In this document: positions 17,589-26,428 of the stretch, in pieces | How positions within the stretch are numbered: position 1 is the first letter of the stretch | Layout of the letters: each line of letters begins with the position of its first letter | Assembly (NCBI GenBank): GCA_910589305.1 | Contig: CAJUTV010000011.1 | Span: 76,850 to 140,849 of the forward strand | Direction: 5' to 3' | DNA: 64,000 bases | Source of the DNA: an uncultured Lachnospira sp. | Lineage (GTDB): Bacteria; Bacillota; Clostridia; Lachnospirales; Lachnospiraceae | Notes under the pieces: generated by a model | What the model was told of the DNA's origin: nothing | The model's database searches: none | The model's input: the letters and a program-made list of their open reading frames with translations, nothing else | Translations under genes and position numbers: made by a program

Positions 17589-19457
17589 ATGGTTAATGAT
17601 GACAACAACAATATGGAGAACCATATAGAAGTCATTTTGAATGGACAGCTTAGTGAGCGAAGAATGGCGTCTTTTTTGGAAGAGTGTAAAATATTTGTTT
17701 CTAACAAAGCATTTGCAGCTTATTTAGGGCAGGAAGATATGGGAGATAGGGATTTTCTTCAATATGTTTATCCACAAGAGGCAGAACAATTTAAGCACTT
17801 TATTAAAAAAGCATTAGAAAATGAAGCTGAAGCAGTGTTTAAAATTATGAATGCGGAAGGTGAATATAAGAGTAATCTAGTTAGGAAAGTTAGTAAAAAG
17901 AAATCGGATGACTGGATTATCAATTCAAGTTTTGAGTTTATTGATATTGAAGATTCGGTTGCCTTGTATGATAAGACGCTGGAAAGTATTGATAAATTAA
18001 GAGTTGCATTAAGTTTAACAAATGAGTATGTCTATATTTATAACAAGGTGACAAATATTATAACAATATATAAATATGACCAATATCAACGTATTGAATT
18101 GTTTAATATGGATGTTGATGAATGGAAAATGTTTTTACTGGAAAAAAATTATGTTCTAAGTGATGAAAAAGCTATGCTCGATTCTCTTATATTAGGTTTT
18201 AAGATGTATCTGCAAAGATTTTCTGTCAAGTTAAATACATCCATTCGTACAGACGGAGAGACAATGGAACCTGTTAAATTCTTGGGCAGTATATATAATA
18301 CAATAGAAGAAGGCAGAATTGTGATAGGAAGAATTGTGCTTGATGAAGAAATTAGTCATGCAAATACGATTATGAATTTGATGGACGAATTACAGACCGA
18401 CTCACTGACAGGCGTTTATAATAAAAAGACCATAACGGAATATGCTAAAAAGAGAATTGCAGAGGAAAAAGAAAATCGTGTTATTATTGCAATATTAGAT
18501 GTAGACCATTTTAAATCGGTCAATGATACATTTGGACATATGTATGGTGATACCGTTCTTGCCAGAGTTGGGCGTAAATTAAAAGAGGTTGTCGGCGAAC
18601 AGGGAGTTGTAGGACGTATGGGTGGAGATGAGTTTATGATTATCTTTACTGGATTAAATGATGAGCAGCTCCTTAGAGGGATGCTTCGTGCTATCCGAAC
18701 CCAAATTAAATGGGAATTTGCAGAAGATTTTGAGAGCCTTTCTGTGACTTGTTCTATAGGTGCTTCTATATTTCCTACCAATGGAACAGAGTATGAAGAC
18801 TTGTTCCGTAAGGCTGATTGCTGTCTGTATATTGCGAAAGAAAAAGGAAGAGACCGTTATGTTTTTTTTAGAGATGAACTTCATCGCACATCGTATGAAT
18901 CCACAGTAAATAAAAATGAATTGAGTGCTTTTAAAAATACAAGAGAGGTACGAGAATTACAGTATGTGACAAAGTTTATGACAGGTGCTGTCACCAATCC
19001 TCAGTTAGCATTAAAAGATGCATTTGTACATATTTTTAATGCGTTTGGTGTCGATAACATCTCTATCTTTTATGGGGAACAGATGGAGAAAATATATAGT
19101 TATGGACAGGATTTGCCAGCATTTAACAAAATTTCATATATTAAACATCCAGAATTTAAAAATCTCCTTGTTTCAGAAGAAAATTATATTGAATTTGGAT
19201 TTCTTAGAAAAGTAGAAGAACGAGCGCCAGAGATTGCCAAATATATGGAAGGTTTTAATATATGTGCGTCTATTCAGTGTTTTTTAGGCACATTTGAAAA
19301 TATAAATGGAATGGTAACATTTAATAAATCGACTTCAGAAGCACAATGGGCGAATTATGAAATCAACTGTGCAGTGATTGTCTCATCATTTCTTAGCAGA
19401 ATGAGTGTAGAGGGAACACTTTTTAAAATAATTGATTTTTCTAAATTGGAAATATAG
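17589..19457 (+). CDS. GGDEF-domain diguanylate cyclase with N-terminal sensory region
   Basis: 622 aa; ATG 17589 with AAAGGAGGCTATA upstream. The cyclase domain spans about residues 270-435 and carries an intact RMGGDEFMIIF signature near residues 341-351, with DSLTGVYNK before it and ILDVDHFKSVNDTFGH as the metal/GTP-binding segment. It should make c-di-GMP. No RxxD inhibitory site is obvious just before the signature. The N-terminal 260 residues are a cytoplasmic sensory region with no membrane helix, and the C-terminal ~180 residues resemble a GAF-type fold. It probably tunes motility versus adhesion in a flagellated cell. It is monocistronic, with a long non-coding gap after it. Confidence 0.9.
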   Translation: MVNDDNNNMENHIEVILNGQLSERRMASFLEECKIFVSNKAFAAYLGQEDMGDRDFLQYVYPQEAEQFKHFIKKALENEAEAVFKIMNAEGEYKSNLVRKVSKKKSDDWIINSSFEFIDIEDSVALYDKTLESIDKLRVALSLTNEYVYIYNKVTNIITIYKYDQYQRIELFNMDVDEWKMFLLEKNYVLSDEKAMLDSLILGFKMYLQRFSVKLNTSIRTDGETMEPVKFLGSIYNTIEEGRIVIGRIVLDEEISHANTIMNLMDELQTDSLTGVYNKKTITEYAKKRIAEEKENRVIIAILDVDHFKSVNDTFGHMYGDTVLARVGRKLKEVVGEQGVVGRMGGDEFMIIFTGLNDEQLLRGMLRAIRTQIKWEFAEDFESLSVTCSIGASIFPTNGTEYEDLFRKADCCLYIAKEKGRDRYVFFRDELHRTSYESTVNKNELSAFKNTREVRELQYVTKFMTGAVTNPQLALKDAFVHIFNAFGVDNISIFYGEQMEKIYSYGQDLPAFNKISYIKHPEFKNLLVSEENYIEFGFLRKVEERAPEIAKYMEGFNICASIQCFLGTFENINGMVTFNKSTSEAQWANYEINCAVIVSSFLSRMSVEGTLFKIIDFSKLEI

Positions 19458-19512
19458 TAATAATTGCAGGTGTCTCCTATAGAGTAAGGAATGGTGAAAG
19501 TATGTTAGACAC

Positions 19513-19562
19513 CACTATATATTGATAATATAATTGACTTGATACTCTATATATTGTACAAT
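19513..19562 (+). promoter_or_regulatory. NrdR-type operator pair and promoter of nrdD
   Basis: Two boxes matching the NrdR palindrome (centred on CTATATATTG) start their cores at 19515 and 19547, 32 bases apart, about three helical turns as is usual for NrdR. The second box fills the spacer of a promoter with TTGACT (19534-19539), 17 bases, TACAAT (19557-19562). NrdR represses ribonucleotide reductase genes when dATP is high. The transcript would have a ~270-nt leader containing a dispersed repeat copy. Confidence 0.75.
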
Positions 19563-19578
19563 AATCTCACTTACGATA

Positions 19579-19710
19579 ATTTAACCTCATCAAAGAAGTC
19601 ACTTACTTTAATGCCGCAAGAGCATAAATAGTGGGTGGGGACTTGCGTTGCGATAGCAGCTATGAGGTTATGAGCAAGCAGCGCAGCGGATTGTGAATAT
19701 CCGCTTTGAC
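19579..19710 (+). repeat. Dispersed structured repeat, copy b, inside the nrdD leader
   Basis: Full-length copy. TTTAACCTCAT at the 5' end pairs with ATGAGGTTATG further on. Inner block AATGCCGCAAGAGCAT can form a hairpin. It ends in GAGCAAGCAGCGCAGC and the hairpin AGCGGAT/ATCCGCT. It lies between the promoter and the nrdD start, so it is transcribed as part of the mRNA leader. Confidence 0.85.
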
Positions 19711-19840
19711 GACTTTAAAGTATACCAATGAGCAATTTTTAAATGAGCTTATATTTGTGTCTGTATATTGTTTGATACAAAATATTCAAAAGGTTATTTT
19801 ATTGTGGCAAAAAAGCAATATTAGAAATGGGGATTAGTGT

Positions 19841-22003
19841 ATGAAGATAATTAAAAGGAGCGGTTCTGAGGTTACATTTGACATAGAAAAAATTGTTGCC
19901 GCTGTTGTGAAAGCGAACAAAGAAGTTGCGCATAATGAGCGATTGTCCGATGAGCAAATTATGGTTATCAGTAAAAACATTGAACAGATTTGCAAAGACA
20001 TGGGCAGGTCTTTAAGCGTAGAGGAAATACAGGATTTAGTTGAAAATCAGATAATGAATTTCAGAGCGTTTGCGGTGGCACGAAAGTATATAACATATCG
20101 CTACAAAAGAGCGCTTGTGCGTAAGTCGAACTCAACCGATGAACAGATTTTAAGTTTGTTAGAGTGCAATAATGAGGAAGTAAAGCAGGAAAATTCTAAT
20201 AAAAATCCAACAGTAAACAGTGTTCAAAGAGATTATATGGCGGGGGAAGTCAGCAAAGATATCACAAAGCGTTTTCTTCTTCCACAGGATATCGTTGATG
20301 CACATGAACAAGGGTTAATTCATTTTCATGATGCTGATTACTTTGCACAGCATATGCACAATTGTTGTCTTGTAAATCTTGATGATATGCTTCAAAATGG
20401 CACCGTTATCAGCGAGACGATGCTTGAAAAGCCGCATAGTTTCTCAACGGCCTGCAATATAGCGACACAGGCAATTGCACAGATAGCAAGTTCACAGTAT
20501 GGCGGACAAAGCATTAGTCTTACCCATTTAGCACCATTTGTTGATATAAGCAGACAAAAGTTTGTTCGTAAGGTGAGGGAAGAATTTGAGGCAACAGGCA
20601 TTGATTATACGGAACAAAAGGTTCGGGAAGTAGCAGAATTGCGTGTGCGTGATGAAATTAAAAATGGCGTTCAGATGATTCAATATCAGGTTATCACGCT
20701 GATGACAACAAATGGTCAAGCTCCTTTTGTAACAGTGTTTATGTATTTAAATGAGGCACCGCAAGGGCAGACAAGAGATGATTTAGCATTGGTGATACAA
20801 GAGGTTTTAAAACAGCGTATACAAGGTGTAAAAAATGAACAGGGTGTATGGATAACACCAGCATTTCCAAAATTGATTTATGTACTTGAGGAGGATAATG
20901 TAAAAGAAGGCTCAAAATATTGGGAGTTGACAAAACTTGCAGCAAGATGCACAGCAAAGAGAATGGTTCCTGATTATATATCAGAAAAGATGATGAAGGA
21001 ATTAAAAGATGGCAATTGTTATCCTTGTATGGGGTGCAGGTCGTTTCTTACAGTATATAAAGATGAGCAGGACAAGCCTAAATTTTATGGCAGGTTTAAT
21101 CAGGGCGTTGTCACAATTAATCTTGTTGATGTGGCGTTAAGCGCAGGCAAGGATATGGATAAGTTTTGGAGCATACTAGATGAGCGATTAGACTTATGCA
21201 GGCGGGCATTGATGTGCAGGCATTATCGTTTAAAAGGTACACCTTCGGATGTGGCACCAATTCTTTGGCAAAATGGGGCATTGGCAAGACTGAAAAAAGG
21301 AGAAACGATTGACAAGCTTCTCTATGGAGGTTATTCAACGATTTCACTTGGTTATGCGGGGTTGTGCGAGTGTGTAAAATATATGAAAGATGTGTCTCAT
21401 ACACAAAAAGGCGGAACTGAATTTGCTCTTGAGGTTATGGAATATCTAAACAGCACATGCAAAAAATGGGCAGCAGAAACTAATATTGATTTTAGTCTGT
21501 ATGGTACACCGTTAGAGTCAACAACGTATAAATTTGCAAAATGTTTACAGAAACGATTTGGAAAGATTGCAGATATAACAGATAGAAATTATATAACAAA
21601 CAGTTATCATGTGCATGTTACTGAAAATATTGATGCATTTGAGAAATTAAAGTTTGAAAGTCAATTTCAGCGACTTTCGCCTGGTGGTGCAATCAGTTAT
21701 GTTGAAGTGCCAGATATGATGAATAATATTCCAGCAGTGCTTTCGGTTATGCAGTTTATTTATGAAAATATTATGTATGCAGAGCTGAATACGAAAAGTG
21801 ATTATTGTCAGGAATGCGGCTATACAGGTCAGATTGAAATTATAACAAATGAGGATGGCAAGTTGGTTTGGGAATGTCCAAACTGCAAAAACCGCAATCA
21901 GGACAAGATGAATGTTGCAAGAAGAACATGCGGATATATAGGAACACAATTCTGGAATCAAGGGCGCACACAGGAGATAAAAGACAGAGTACTGCATTTA
22001 TAG
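19841..22003 (+). CDS. nrdD: Anaerobic ribonucleoside-triphosphate reductase (class III)
   Basis: 720 aa, full length for the family. It reduces NTPs to dNTPs under anoxia using a glycyl radical. The N-terminal ~95 residues are an ATP-cone (KRSGSEVTFDIEKIVAAV). C-terminal CQECGYTG and CPNCKNRN are the zinc-binding cysteines, followed by RRTCGYIGTQFWNQGR, the glycyl-radical loop. Start ATG 19841 follows TTAGAAATGGGGATTAGTGT. It is controlled by an NrdR-type promoter. The activase NrdG normally follows, but the next gene here is thiC, so nrdG must lie elsewhere. Confidence 0.96.
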   Translation: MKIIKRSGSEVTFDIEKIVAAVVKANKEVAHNERLSDEQIMVISKNIEQICKDMGRSLSVEEIQDLVENQIMNFRAFAVARKYITYRYKRALVRKSNSTDEQILSLLECNNEEVKQENSNKNPTVNSVQRDYMAGEVSKDITKRFLLPQDIVDAHEQGLIHFHDADYFAQHMHNCCLVNLDDMLQNGTVISETMLEKPHSFSTACNIATQAIAQIASSQYGGQSISLTHLAPFVDISRQKFVRKVREEFEATGIDYTEQKVREVAELRVRDEIKNGVQMIQYQVITLMTTNGQAPFVTVFMYLNEAPQGQTRDDLALVIQEVLKQRIQGVKNEQGVWITPAFPKLIYVLEEDNVKEGSKYWELTKLAARCTAKRMVPDYISEKMMKELKDGNCYPCMGCRSFLTVYKDEQDKPKFYGRFNQGVVTINLVDVALSAGKDMDKFWSILDERLDLCRRALMCRHYRLKGTPSDVAPILWQNGALARLKKGETIDKLLYGGYSTISLGYAGLCECVKYMKDVSHTQKGGTEFALEVMEYLNSTCKKWAAETNIDFSLYGTPLESTTYKFAKCLQKRFGKIADITDRNYITNSYHVHVTENIDAFEKLKFESQFQRLSPGGAISYVEVPDMMNNIPAVLSVMQFIYENIMYAELNTKSDYCQECGYTGQIEIITNEDGKLVWECPNCKNRNQDKMNVARRTCGYIGTQFWNQGRTQEIKDRVLHL

Positions 22004-22054
22004 ATTTATATTGTTGTACTTTAAAAAAGATTGTATAGAAAGATAAATTAAATA

Positions 22055-22147
22055 TTCTGGGGAGCTTACTGCATTTTATGGCAAATGGCTGAGAGGGAGC
22101 AATCCGACCCATATACCTGATGCGGATAATGCCGTCGTAGGAAGAAA
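22055..22147 (+). promoter_or_regulatory. TPP riboswitch (THI element) upstream of thiC
   Basis: It carries the conserved core: TTCTGGGGAGC at the 5' end, GGCTGAGAGGGAGC, the ACCTGATGCGGATAATGCC block with CTGATG and the GGATAATGCC pyrophosphate/pyrimidine helix, and a closing GTAGGAAGAA. It binds thiamine pyrophosphate and turns down thiC. A terminator follows at 22193, suggesting transcription control. Confidence 0.95.
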
Positions 22148-22192
22148 GAACATTTACTATATAAATGGATAGATAAATAGTTGATGAATTTT

Positions 22193-22224
22193 ACCGCATA
22201 TCAGAATAGGATATGCGGTTTTTT
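22193..22224 (+). terminator. Terminator of the TPP riboswitch expression platform
   Basis: 9-bp stem CCGCATATC/GATATGCGG with a 7-nt loop, followed by TTTTTT. Confidence 0.88.
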
Positions 22225-22379
22225 ATGCACACAGGCGTCCAAATGAAATATATCAGCAAGCTAACGGATGTCTGGTGCATAGGTAGAGGAAGATAAATCT
22301 TTTCTGTTTGATTGTACAAAATATATTAGAGAAAGTTATTGTTTTGCAATATGCATCCAGTGTGACCAGCAAAGGAAAG

Positions 22380-22454
22380 GTGAGGATTCGTGCTGCCATA
22401 GCAGCTAGATTGTTTGAGCAAGTAGCACAGCGGATTATAAATATCCGCTTTAAC
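22380..22454 (+). repeat. Dispersed structured repeat, copy c (3' part)
   Basis: GTGAGGATTCGTGCTGCC, then ATAGCAGCTAGATTGTTTGA, then GCAAGTAGCACAGCGG and the AGCGGAT/ATCCGCT-type hairpin. It lies between the riboswitch terminator and the thiC start. Confidence 0.7.
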
Positions 22455-22497
22455 TATAGAAAATATATTTATAAGTTAGGAAAGGAAAGGTAACAGT

Positions 22498-23802
22498 ATG
22501 TATACAACACAGATGGATGCAGCAAGACAAGGTATTATAACGCCAGAAATGAAAAAGGTTGCACAAAAGGAACATATGTCAGAAGAAGAATTAAGAGGAT
22601 TGATTTCAAAAGGTCAAGTGATTATACCTGCTAATAAAAATCACAAGTGTCTTGACCCTAACGGTATTGGTGAAAAGCTTCAGACAAAGATTAATGTAAA
22701 TCTTGGAACGTCAAGAGATTGCATGGATATGGATATGGAGATGAAAAAAGTCCAAAATGCAGTTGATATGGGCGCACATGCTATAATGGATTTAAGTTCG
22801 TTTGGTGATACAAGAAAATTTAGGCAAAAATTGACTTCTGAGTGTCCTGCAACATTGGGAACAGTGCCAATTTATGATGCTGTAGTGTATTATCACAAAG
22901 CGTTGAAAGAAATTACAACAAAAGAATGGCTTGATATTGTTGAGATGCATGCTAAAGATGGTGTGGATTTTATGACAATTCATTGTGGTATTAATCGTTT
23001 GACAGCAAAACGATTTAAAGAGGCAAAGCGATTAACAAATATTGTATCACGCGGCGGCTCGATTATATTTGCATGGATGGAGATGACGGGCAATGAAAAT
23101 CCATTTTATGAGCATTATGATTGGATTCTTGATATATGCAGAAAATATGATGTCACAATGAGTTTAGGTGATGCATGCAGACCTGGCTGTATTGCAGATG
23201 CCTCTGATATCTCCCAGATTGAAGAATTAGTGACATTAGGAGAGCTTACAAAAAGGGCATGGGAAAAAGATGTGCAAGTAATGATTGAAGGTCCCGGACA
23301 TATGCCTTTAAATCAGATTCAAGCTAATATGGAAATACAAAAAACGATTTGTAAAGGCGCGCCTTTTTATGTACTTGGACCATTAGTTACCGATGTAGCA
23401 CCGGGCTATGACCATATAACAGCAGCGATTGGAGGTGCTATAGCGGCTACATACGGAGCTTCCTTTTTGTGTTATGTAACACCGGCAGAACATCTTAGAT
23501 TGCCTGATTTAAAGGATGTCAAAGAGGGCATTATAGCATCCAAAATAGCGGCACATGCGGCTGATATCGCAAAAGGCATACCTAGTGCAAAGGATTGGGA
23601 TTATCAGATGAGTACTGCCAGAAAAAATCTGGATTGGGAAGAAATGTTTAATCTTGCCATAGACCCTGAAAAGGCAAGACATTACAGAGAGTCGGCAGCC
23701 CCAGAAAAGGAAGATACTTGCTCGATGTGTGGGAATTTTTGTGCAGTTAAAAATATGAATCGTATATTAGATGGTGAGATTGTGAGTATTTTTGATGAAT
23801 AA
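22498..23802 (+). CDS. thiC: Phosphomethylpyrimidine synthase ThiC
   Basis: 434 aa. It converts aminoimidazole ribotide to the HMP-phosphate pyrimidine of thiamine by radical SAM chemistry. Start ATG 22498 has GGAAAGGTAACAGT upstream. Family marks: NLGTSRDC near residue 70, the barrel with MTIHCGINRLTAKRF, GDACRPGCIADASD, MIEGPGHMPLNQI, GPLVTDVAPGYDHITAAIGG, and the C-terminal cluster site CSMCGNFCAVK, a CxxCxxxxC iron-sulfur motif. Length fits the short bacterial form. A TPP riboswitch controls it; no other thiamine gene is adjacent. Confidence 0.97.
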   Translation: MYTTQMDAARQGIITPEMKKVAQKEHMSEEELRGLISKGQVIIPANKNHKCLDPNGIGEKLQTKINVNLGTSRDCMDMDMEMKKVQNAVDMGAHAIMDLSSFGDTRKFRQKLTSECPATLGTVPIYDAVVYYHKALKEITTKEWLDIVEMHAKDGVDFMTIHCGINRLTAKRFKEAKRLTNIVSRGGSIIFAWMEMTGNENPFYEHYDWILDICRKYDVTMSLGDACRPGCIADASDISQIEELVTLGELTKRAWEKDVQVMIEGPGHMPLNQIQANMEIQKTICKGAPFYVLGPLVTDVAPGYDHITAAIGGAIAATYGASFLCYVTPAEHLRLPDLKDVKEGIIASKIAAHAADIAKGIPSAKDWDYQMSTARKNLDWEEMFNLAIDPEKARHYRESAAPEKEDTCSMCGNFCAVKNMNRILDGEIVSIFDE

Positions 23803-23861
23803 ATAAATGTTTTTTGTAAAATATGTTCTGTGTTAGACAATACTTTTTATTTCAATGTATT

Positions 23862-23930
23862 AGGGAAGTCTCTTGCTTAAAAAGCGGAGGACTTCCCTAT
23901 TTTGGCAGCAATTTAAATTCCTGCTAAAAT
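23862..23930. repeat. Two-hairpin element, copy 1, after thiC
   Basis: Hairpin 1 starts AGGGAAGTC and closes GACTTCCCT around TTAAAAAGC. Hairpin 2 is TTTTGGCAG/CTGCTAAAA. A near-identical element follows dapL (59157-59224), with compensatory differences in hairpin 2. Probably a transcription-end element. Confidence 0.7.
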
Positions 23931-24006
23931 GCCTTAAAATGGTAATGCGGTTATGAGAAAGTAACAAAAGGGACTGCAACTATTCATATGTTTATAAGGG
24001 ATTTTT

Positions 24007-24672
24007 TTAGTGAATAGAAACCGTTTCTTTTTGATTTTCAGGAGCTTTTTTATAATTTACAACATATATAAGGATATAAAGTATAACCATTAAACCAACT
24101 GAACCTATAACATCAATTACACAGTGTTGTTTAAGAAATAGAGTTGACATACATATTAATATACAAGTAATAAAAGAAAACCATTTAATGCTATGTCGTT
24201 TTTTAAGTGCTTCACATTTTGTTAAACTAATATGAACAGCTAGTGAGTTAAATACATGGATACTTGGAAATACATTAGTTGGAGTGTCAGACATATATAA
24301 ATAGTTTACAATCGTTCCAAAAATATTGTCGGGCAGGTTTTCAGGTCTTAATTGTACACCATTAGGATAGACCATGCAGATAAAAAGACATAGGGACATT
24401 CCTATAATTAATGTGATGCCAAATTGGTGAAATTCTTTATCGGTTGCTTTAAATAGCATAAAAACACATACTCCAAGTATGTAGAATACCCAAAAAATAT
24501 AGGGGATAATAAAATATTCACAAAATGGAATAAACTCGTCAATACGTCTGTTAAGCATATGGACATCAGAAGTTGTCTCATTAATACAGGCTTCGAGAAT
24601 AAAAAACCAAGGCAGATATATTAATATATATAGCCCATATAACAACCGCTTTTTTTTAAAATAATTTTTCAT
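24007..24672 (-). CDS. PAP2-superfamily membrane phosphatase
   Basis: 221 aa integral membrane protein with about six hydrophobic segments. The PAP2 catalytic signature is partly visible: the PSxH motif FPSIHVFNSLA and the last motif LFLKQHCVIDVIG with His and Asp. The first motif (KxxxxxxRP) may be represented by NGVQLRP. It resembles the Aur1/inositolphosphotransferase-like group that handles lipid phosphates or phosphoinositol head groups, acting on the outer face of the membrane. It is transcribed alone on the minus strand, and the 24.67-24.93 kb gap before the divergent ABC operon is AT-rich. Confidence 0.82.
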   Translation of the reverse strand: MKNYFKKKRLLYGLYILIYLPWFFILEACINETTSDVHMLNRRIDEFIPFCEYFIIPYIFWVFYILGVCVFMLFKATDKEFHQFGITLIIGMSLCLFICMVYPNGVQLRPENLPDNIFGTIVNYLYMSDTPTNVFPSIHVFNSLAVHISLTKCEALKKRHSIKWFSFITCILICMSTLFLKQHCVIDVIGSVGLMVILYILIYVVNYKKAPENQKETVSIH

Positions 24673-24931
24673 AATAGTTTAAAACCTTTCATTGTTTGAT
24701 GGATGTAAATGTGCAAGATATACAAATTTGTATCAATGTTGTTTGTCACAAATTTGTAAAATATTTAGTTGTTTGCATAAAAAGCAGTACAAAAATAAAT
24801 AACATGAAAAAAATTTTTAAAGTGTATTTTTATAATTGTATGAAGGGAATAATAACATATTTTTTATGTGATTTGCAATATTCTAAATATTGGTGTATAA
24901 TTTTTAAAATTATAGTGTGAAAGGATTGTCT

Positions 24932-25597
24932 ATGTTACAACTTAATCATATAAAAAAATCATATGACAAAAAAGAAGTGCTTTCGGACGTGAATTATACA
25001 TTTAAAGAGGGAACAGTATATTCTTTGTTGGCTGCTGCCGGAGCAGGAAGAACTACTTTATTTGAATGTATATGCGGCGATTTGACAATTGATGATGGCA
25101 ATATTGTCACAGAAGAGAAACAAAATATTGTATTTGCAGCAAAACAAAGCATTCTTCCGATGTTTATTTCAGGAAAAAAATTTATTCATGTTGTGGCAAA
25201 TTTAAAGAATGATAAAATCAATGTAGAGGAGTATCTTTTACGAGTTGGACTTTCCAAAGACAAGTGGGATAAGCTTATATGTGATTATTCATTTGAGGAT
25301 AAAAAAAGACTACAATTAGCGGCATTTCTTTCACAAAAACCCTATATAATAATGTTTGATGAACCCTTTGATTATTGTGACAAAGAGTATATAGAGACTT
25401 TTTTAAATGTTCTTGAACAAGAAAAAGAAGGTCATATTATAATTATATCAACAAGTTTGTTATCTATAGCGAGAAAGGTTGCAAAAGATATTCTTGTTCT
25501 TAACAGTGGCGAAATTTATGAGATTCCTGAAAATATGATTGATGTGCCTGAGATTGCTAATGCACTTTCAGACATTTTAGGAGAGATAGAAGAATGA
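24932..25597 (+). CDS. Divergent ABC transporter ATP-binding protein
   Basis: 221 aa; ATG 24932 is chosen for the GAAAGGATTGTCT upstream over a GTG at 24917. ABC ATPase fold: QLNHIKKSYDKKEVLSDVNY at the N-terminus, and Walker B IIMFDEPFDY is intact. Key residues are altered: the Walker A loop reads AAAGAGRTTLFE, so the ATP-binding Lys is Arg; the LSGGQ signature is replaced by YSFEDKKRLQLA; and the switch His after ISTS is Ser. ATP hydrolysis may be weak or lost. It overlaps the next gene, a membrane protein, by 4 bases (ATGA), so the two are coupled and probably form a complex. Confidence 0.85.
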   Translation: MLQLNHIKKSYDKKEVLSDVNYTFKEGTVYSLLAAAGAGRTTLFECICGDLTIDDGNIVTEEKQNIVFAAKQSILPMFISGKKFIHVVANLKNDKINVEEYLLRVGLSKDKWDKLICDYSFEDKKRLQLAAFLSQKPYIIMFDEPFDYCDKEYIETFLNVLEQEKEGHIIIISTSLLSIARKVAKDILVLNSGEIYEIPENMIDVPEIANALSDILGEIEE

Positions 25598-26415
25598 TAA
25601 CGATAATAAAAAAGATGTTTGCAGGAAGGATTCTGTTATTTTATGAGACAATGAATCAATTTGTAAGAATGCTGACACATCTGCCTACAATTGGTGAAAA
25701 AATTAACAGACAAGTAGTAGAAAAGAACAATGATAAATTGAGTATCGTTTTCGGTATTATAGCTCAAATTGGAAGAATTTTATATGAGTTTATAGGGAAG
25801 TTTTTGTATGTATTTGTATTTATGTATATTCCCTATAAATTTATAGCACAGTTTTATCCGTTAGTGGATTCTAATCAAGAGCTTACAATGATATTCTTTT
25901 TCTTTATATTATCAACAGTATGCGGAAGTCTTACCAATACCATAGTTCTTGCAATGGGCGACCGAGAGTATATGATGGTAAAAGTATTTTTGATTAGCCC
26001 ATATATTTGTTTTTTAGGTAACATTATATATAAAGTAATTACTGATTTTATATATTTTACAGTGATTCTTTTTATATTTGGTGTACCTTTGCAAAAAAGT
26101 TTGCTTTTGTGTTTTGTTACAATGATGTTTCGACCAATAGGAGAGATGTTATCAATTTTTGTATTTGACAGTTTAAAAACGTTGTATAATAGAAGAGGGC
26201 TTTACAATGGATTTGTTATGGCACTTTGTTTTATATTTGCTTATGGAATGCCGATAATGGAGCATAGAATACCAGAAAATTGGTTGTTTGTCATTCATCC
26301 AGTATTTATAATAATTAGTGTGGTAATAGGAATTGGAGCTTCTATTTATTTATGGTGGTATAAGGATTATAGAAAAATAATGAGCGAGGCAATGTATATT
26401 AAACGTGAAAAGTAG
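25594..26415 (+). CDS. Polytopic membrane protein, partner of the divergent ABC ATPase
   Basis: 273 aa with an amphipathic N-terminal ~60 residues and about six hydrophobic segments (for example FLYVFVFMYIPYKFIAQF, MIFFFFILSTVCGSLTN, LFVIHPVFIIISVVIGI). I do not recognise a named family; the layout is that of an ABC-2-like permease. Its start ATG overlaps the stop of the ATPase gene, and the next gene starts 13 bases later, so all three form one operon. A conserved-looking GDREYMMVK cytoplasmic segment follows the third helix and may contact the ATPase. Transport substrate unknown. Confidence 0.75.
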   Translation: MITIIKKMFAGRILLFYETMNQFVRMLTHLPTIGEKINRQVVEKNNDKLSIVFGIIAQIGRILYEFIGKFLYVFVFMYIPYKFIAQFYPLVDSNQELTMIFFFFILSTVCGSLTNTIVLAMGDREYMMVKVFLISPYICFLGNIIYKVITDFIYFTVILFIFGVPLQKSLLLCFVTMMFRPIGEMLSIFVFDSLKTLYNRRGLYNGFVMALCFIFAYGMPIMEHRIPENWLFVIHPVFIIISVVIGIGASIYLWWYKDYRKIMSEAMYIKREK

Positions 26416-26428
26416 GGAATGATGTTTT

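Noticed and set aside
21117..21404. Minus-strand ORF inside nrdD
   Set aside because: Shadow of a long conserved gene in another frame, as for other short ORFs within carB, thrS and coaBC.
22308..22493. 61-aa ORF before thiC
   Set aside because: It lies over dispersed repeat copy c and has no ribosome binding site; the sequence is explained by the repeat.
24696..24920. 74-aa ORF between the PAP2 gene and the ABC-like operon
   Set aside because: Poor composition and no clear site; the region looks like a divergent promoter region.
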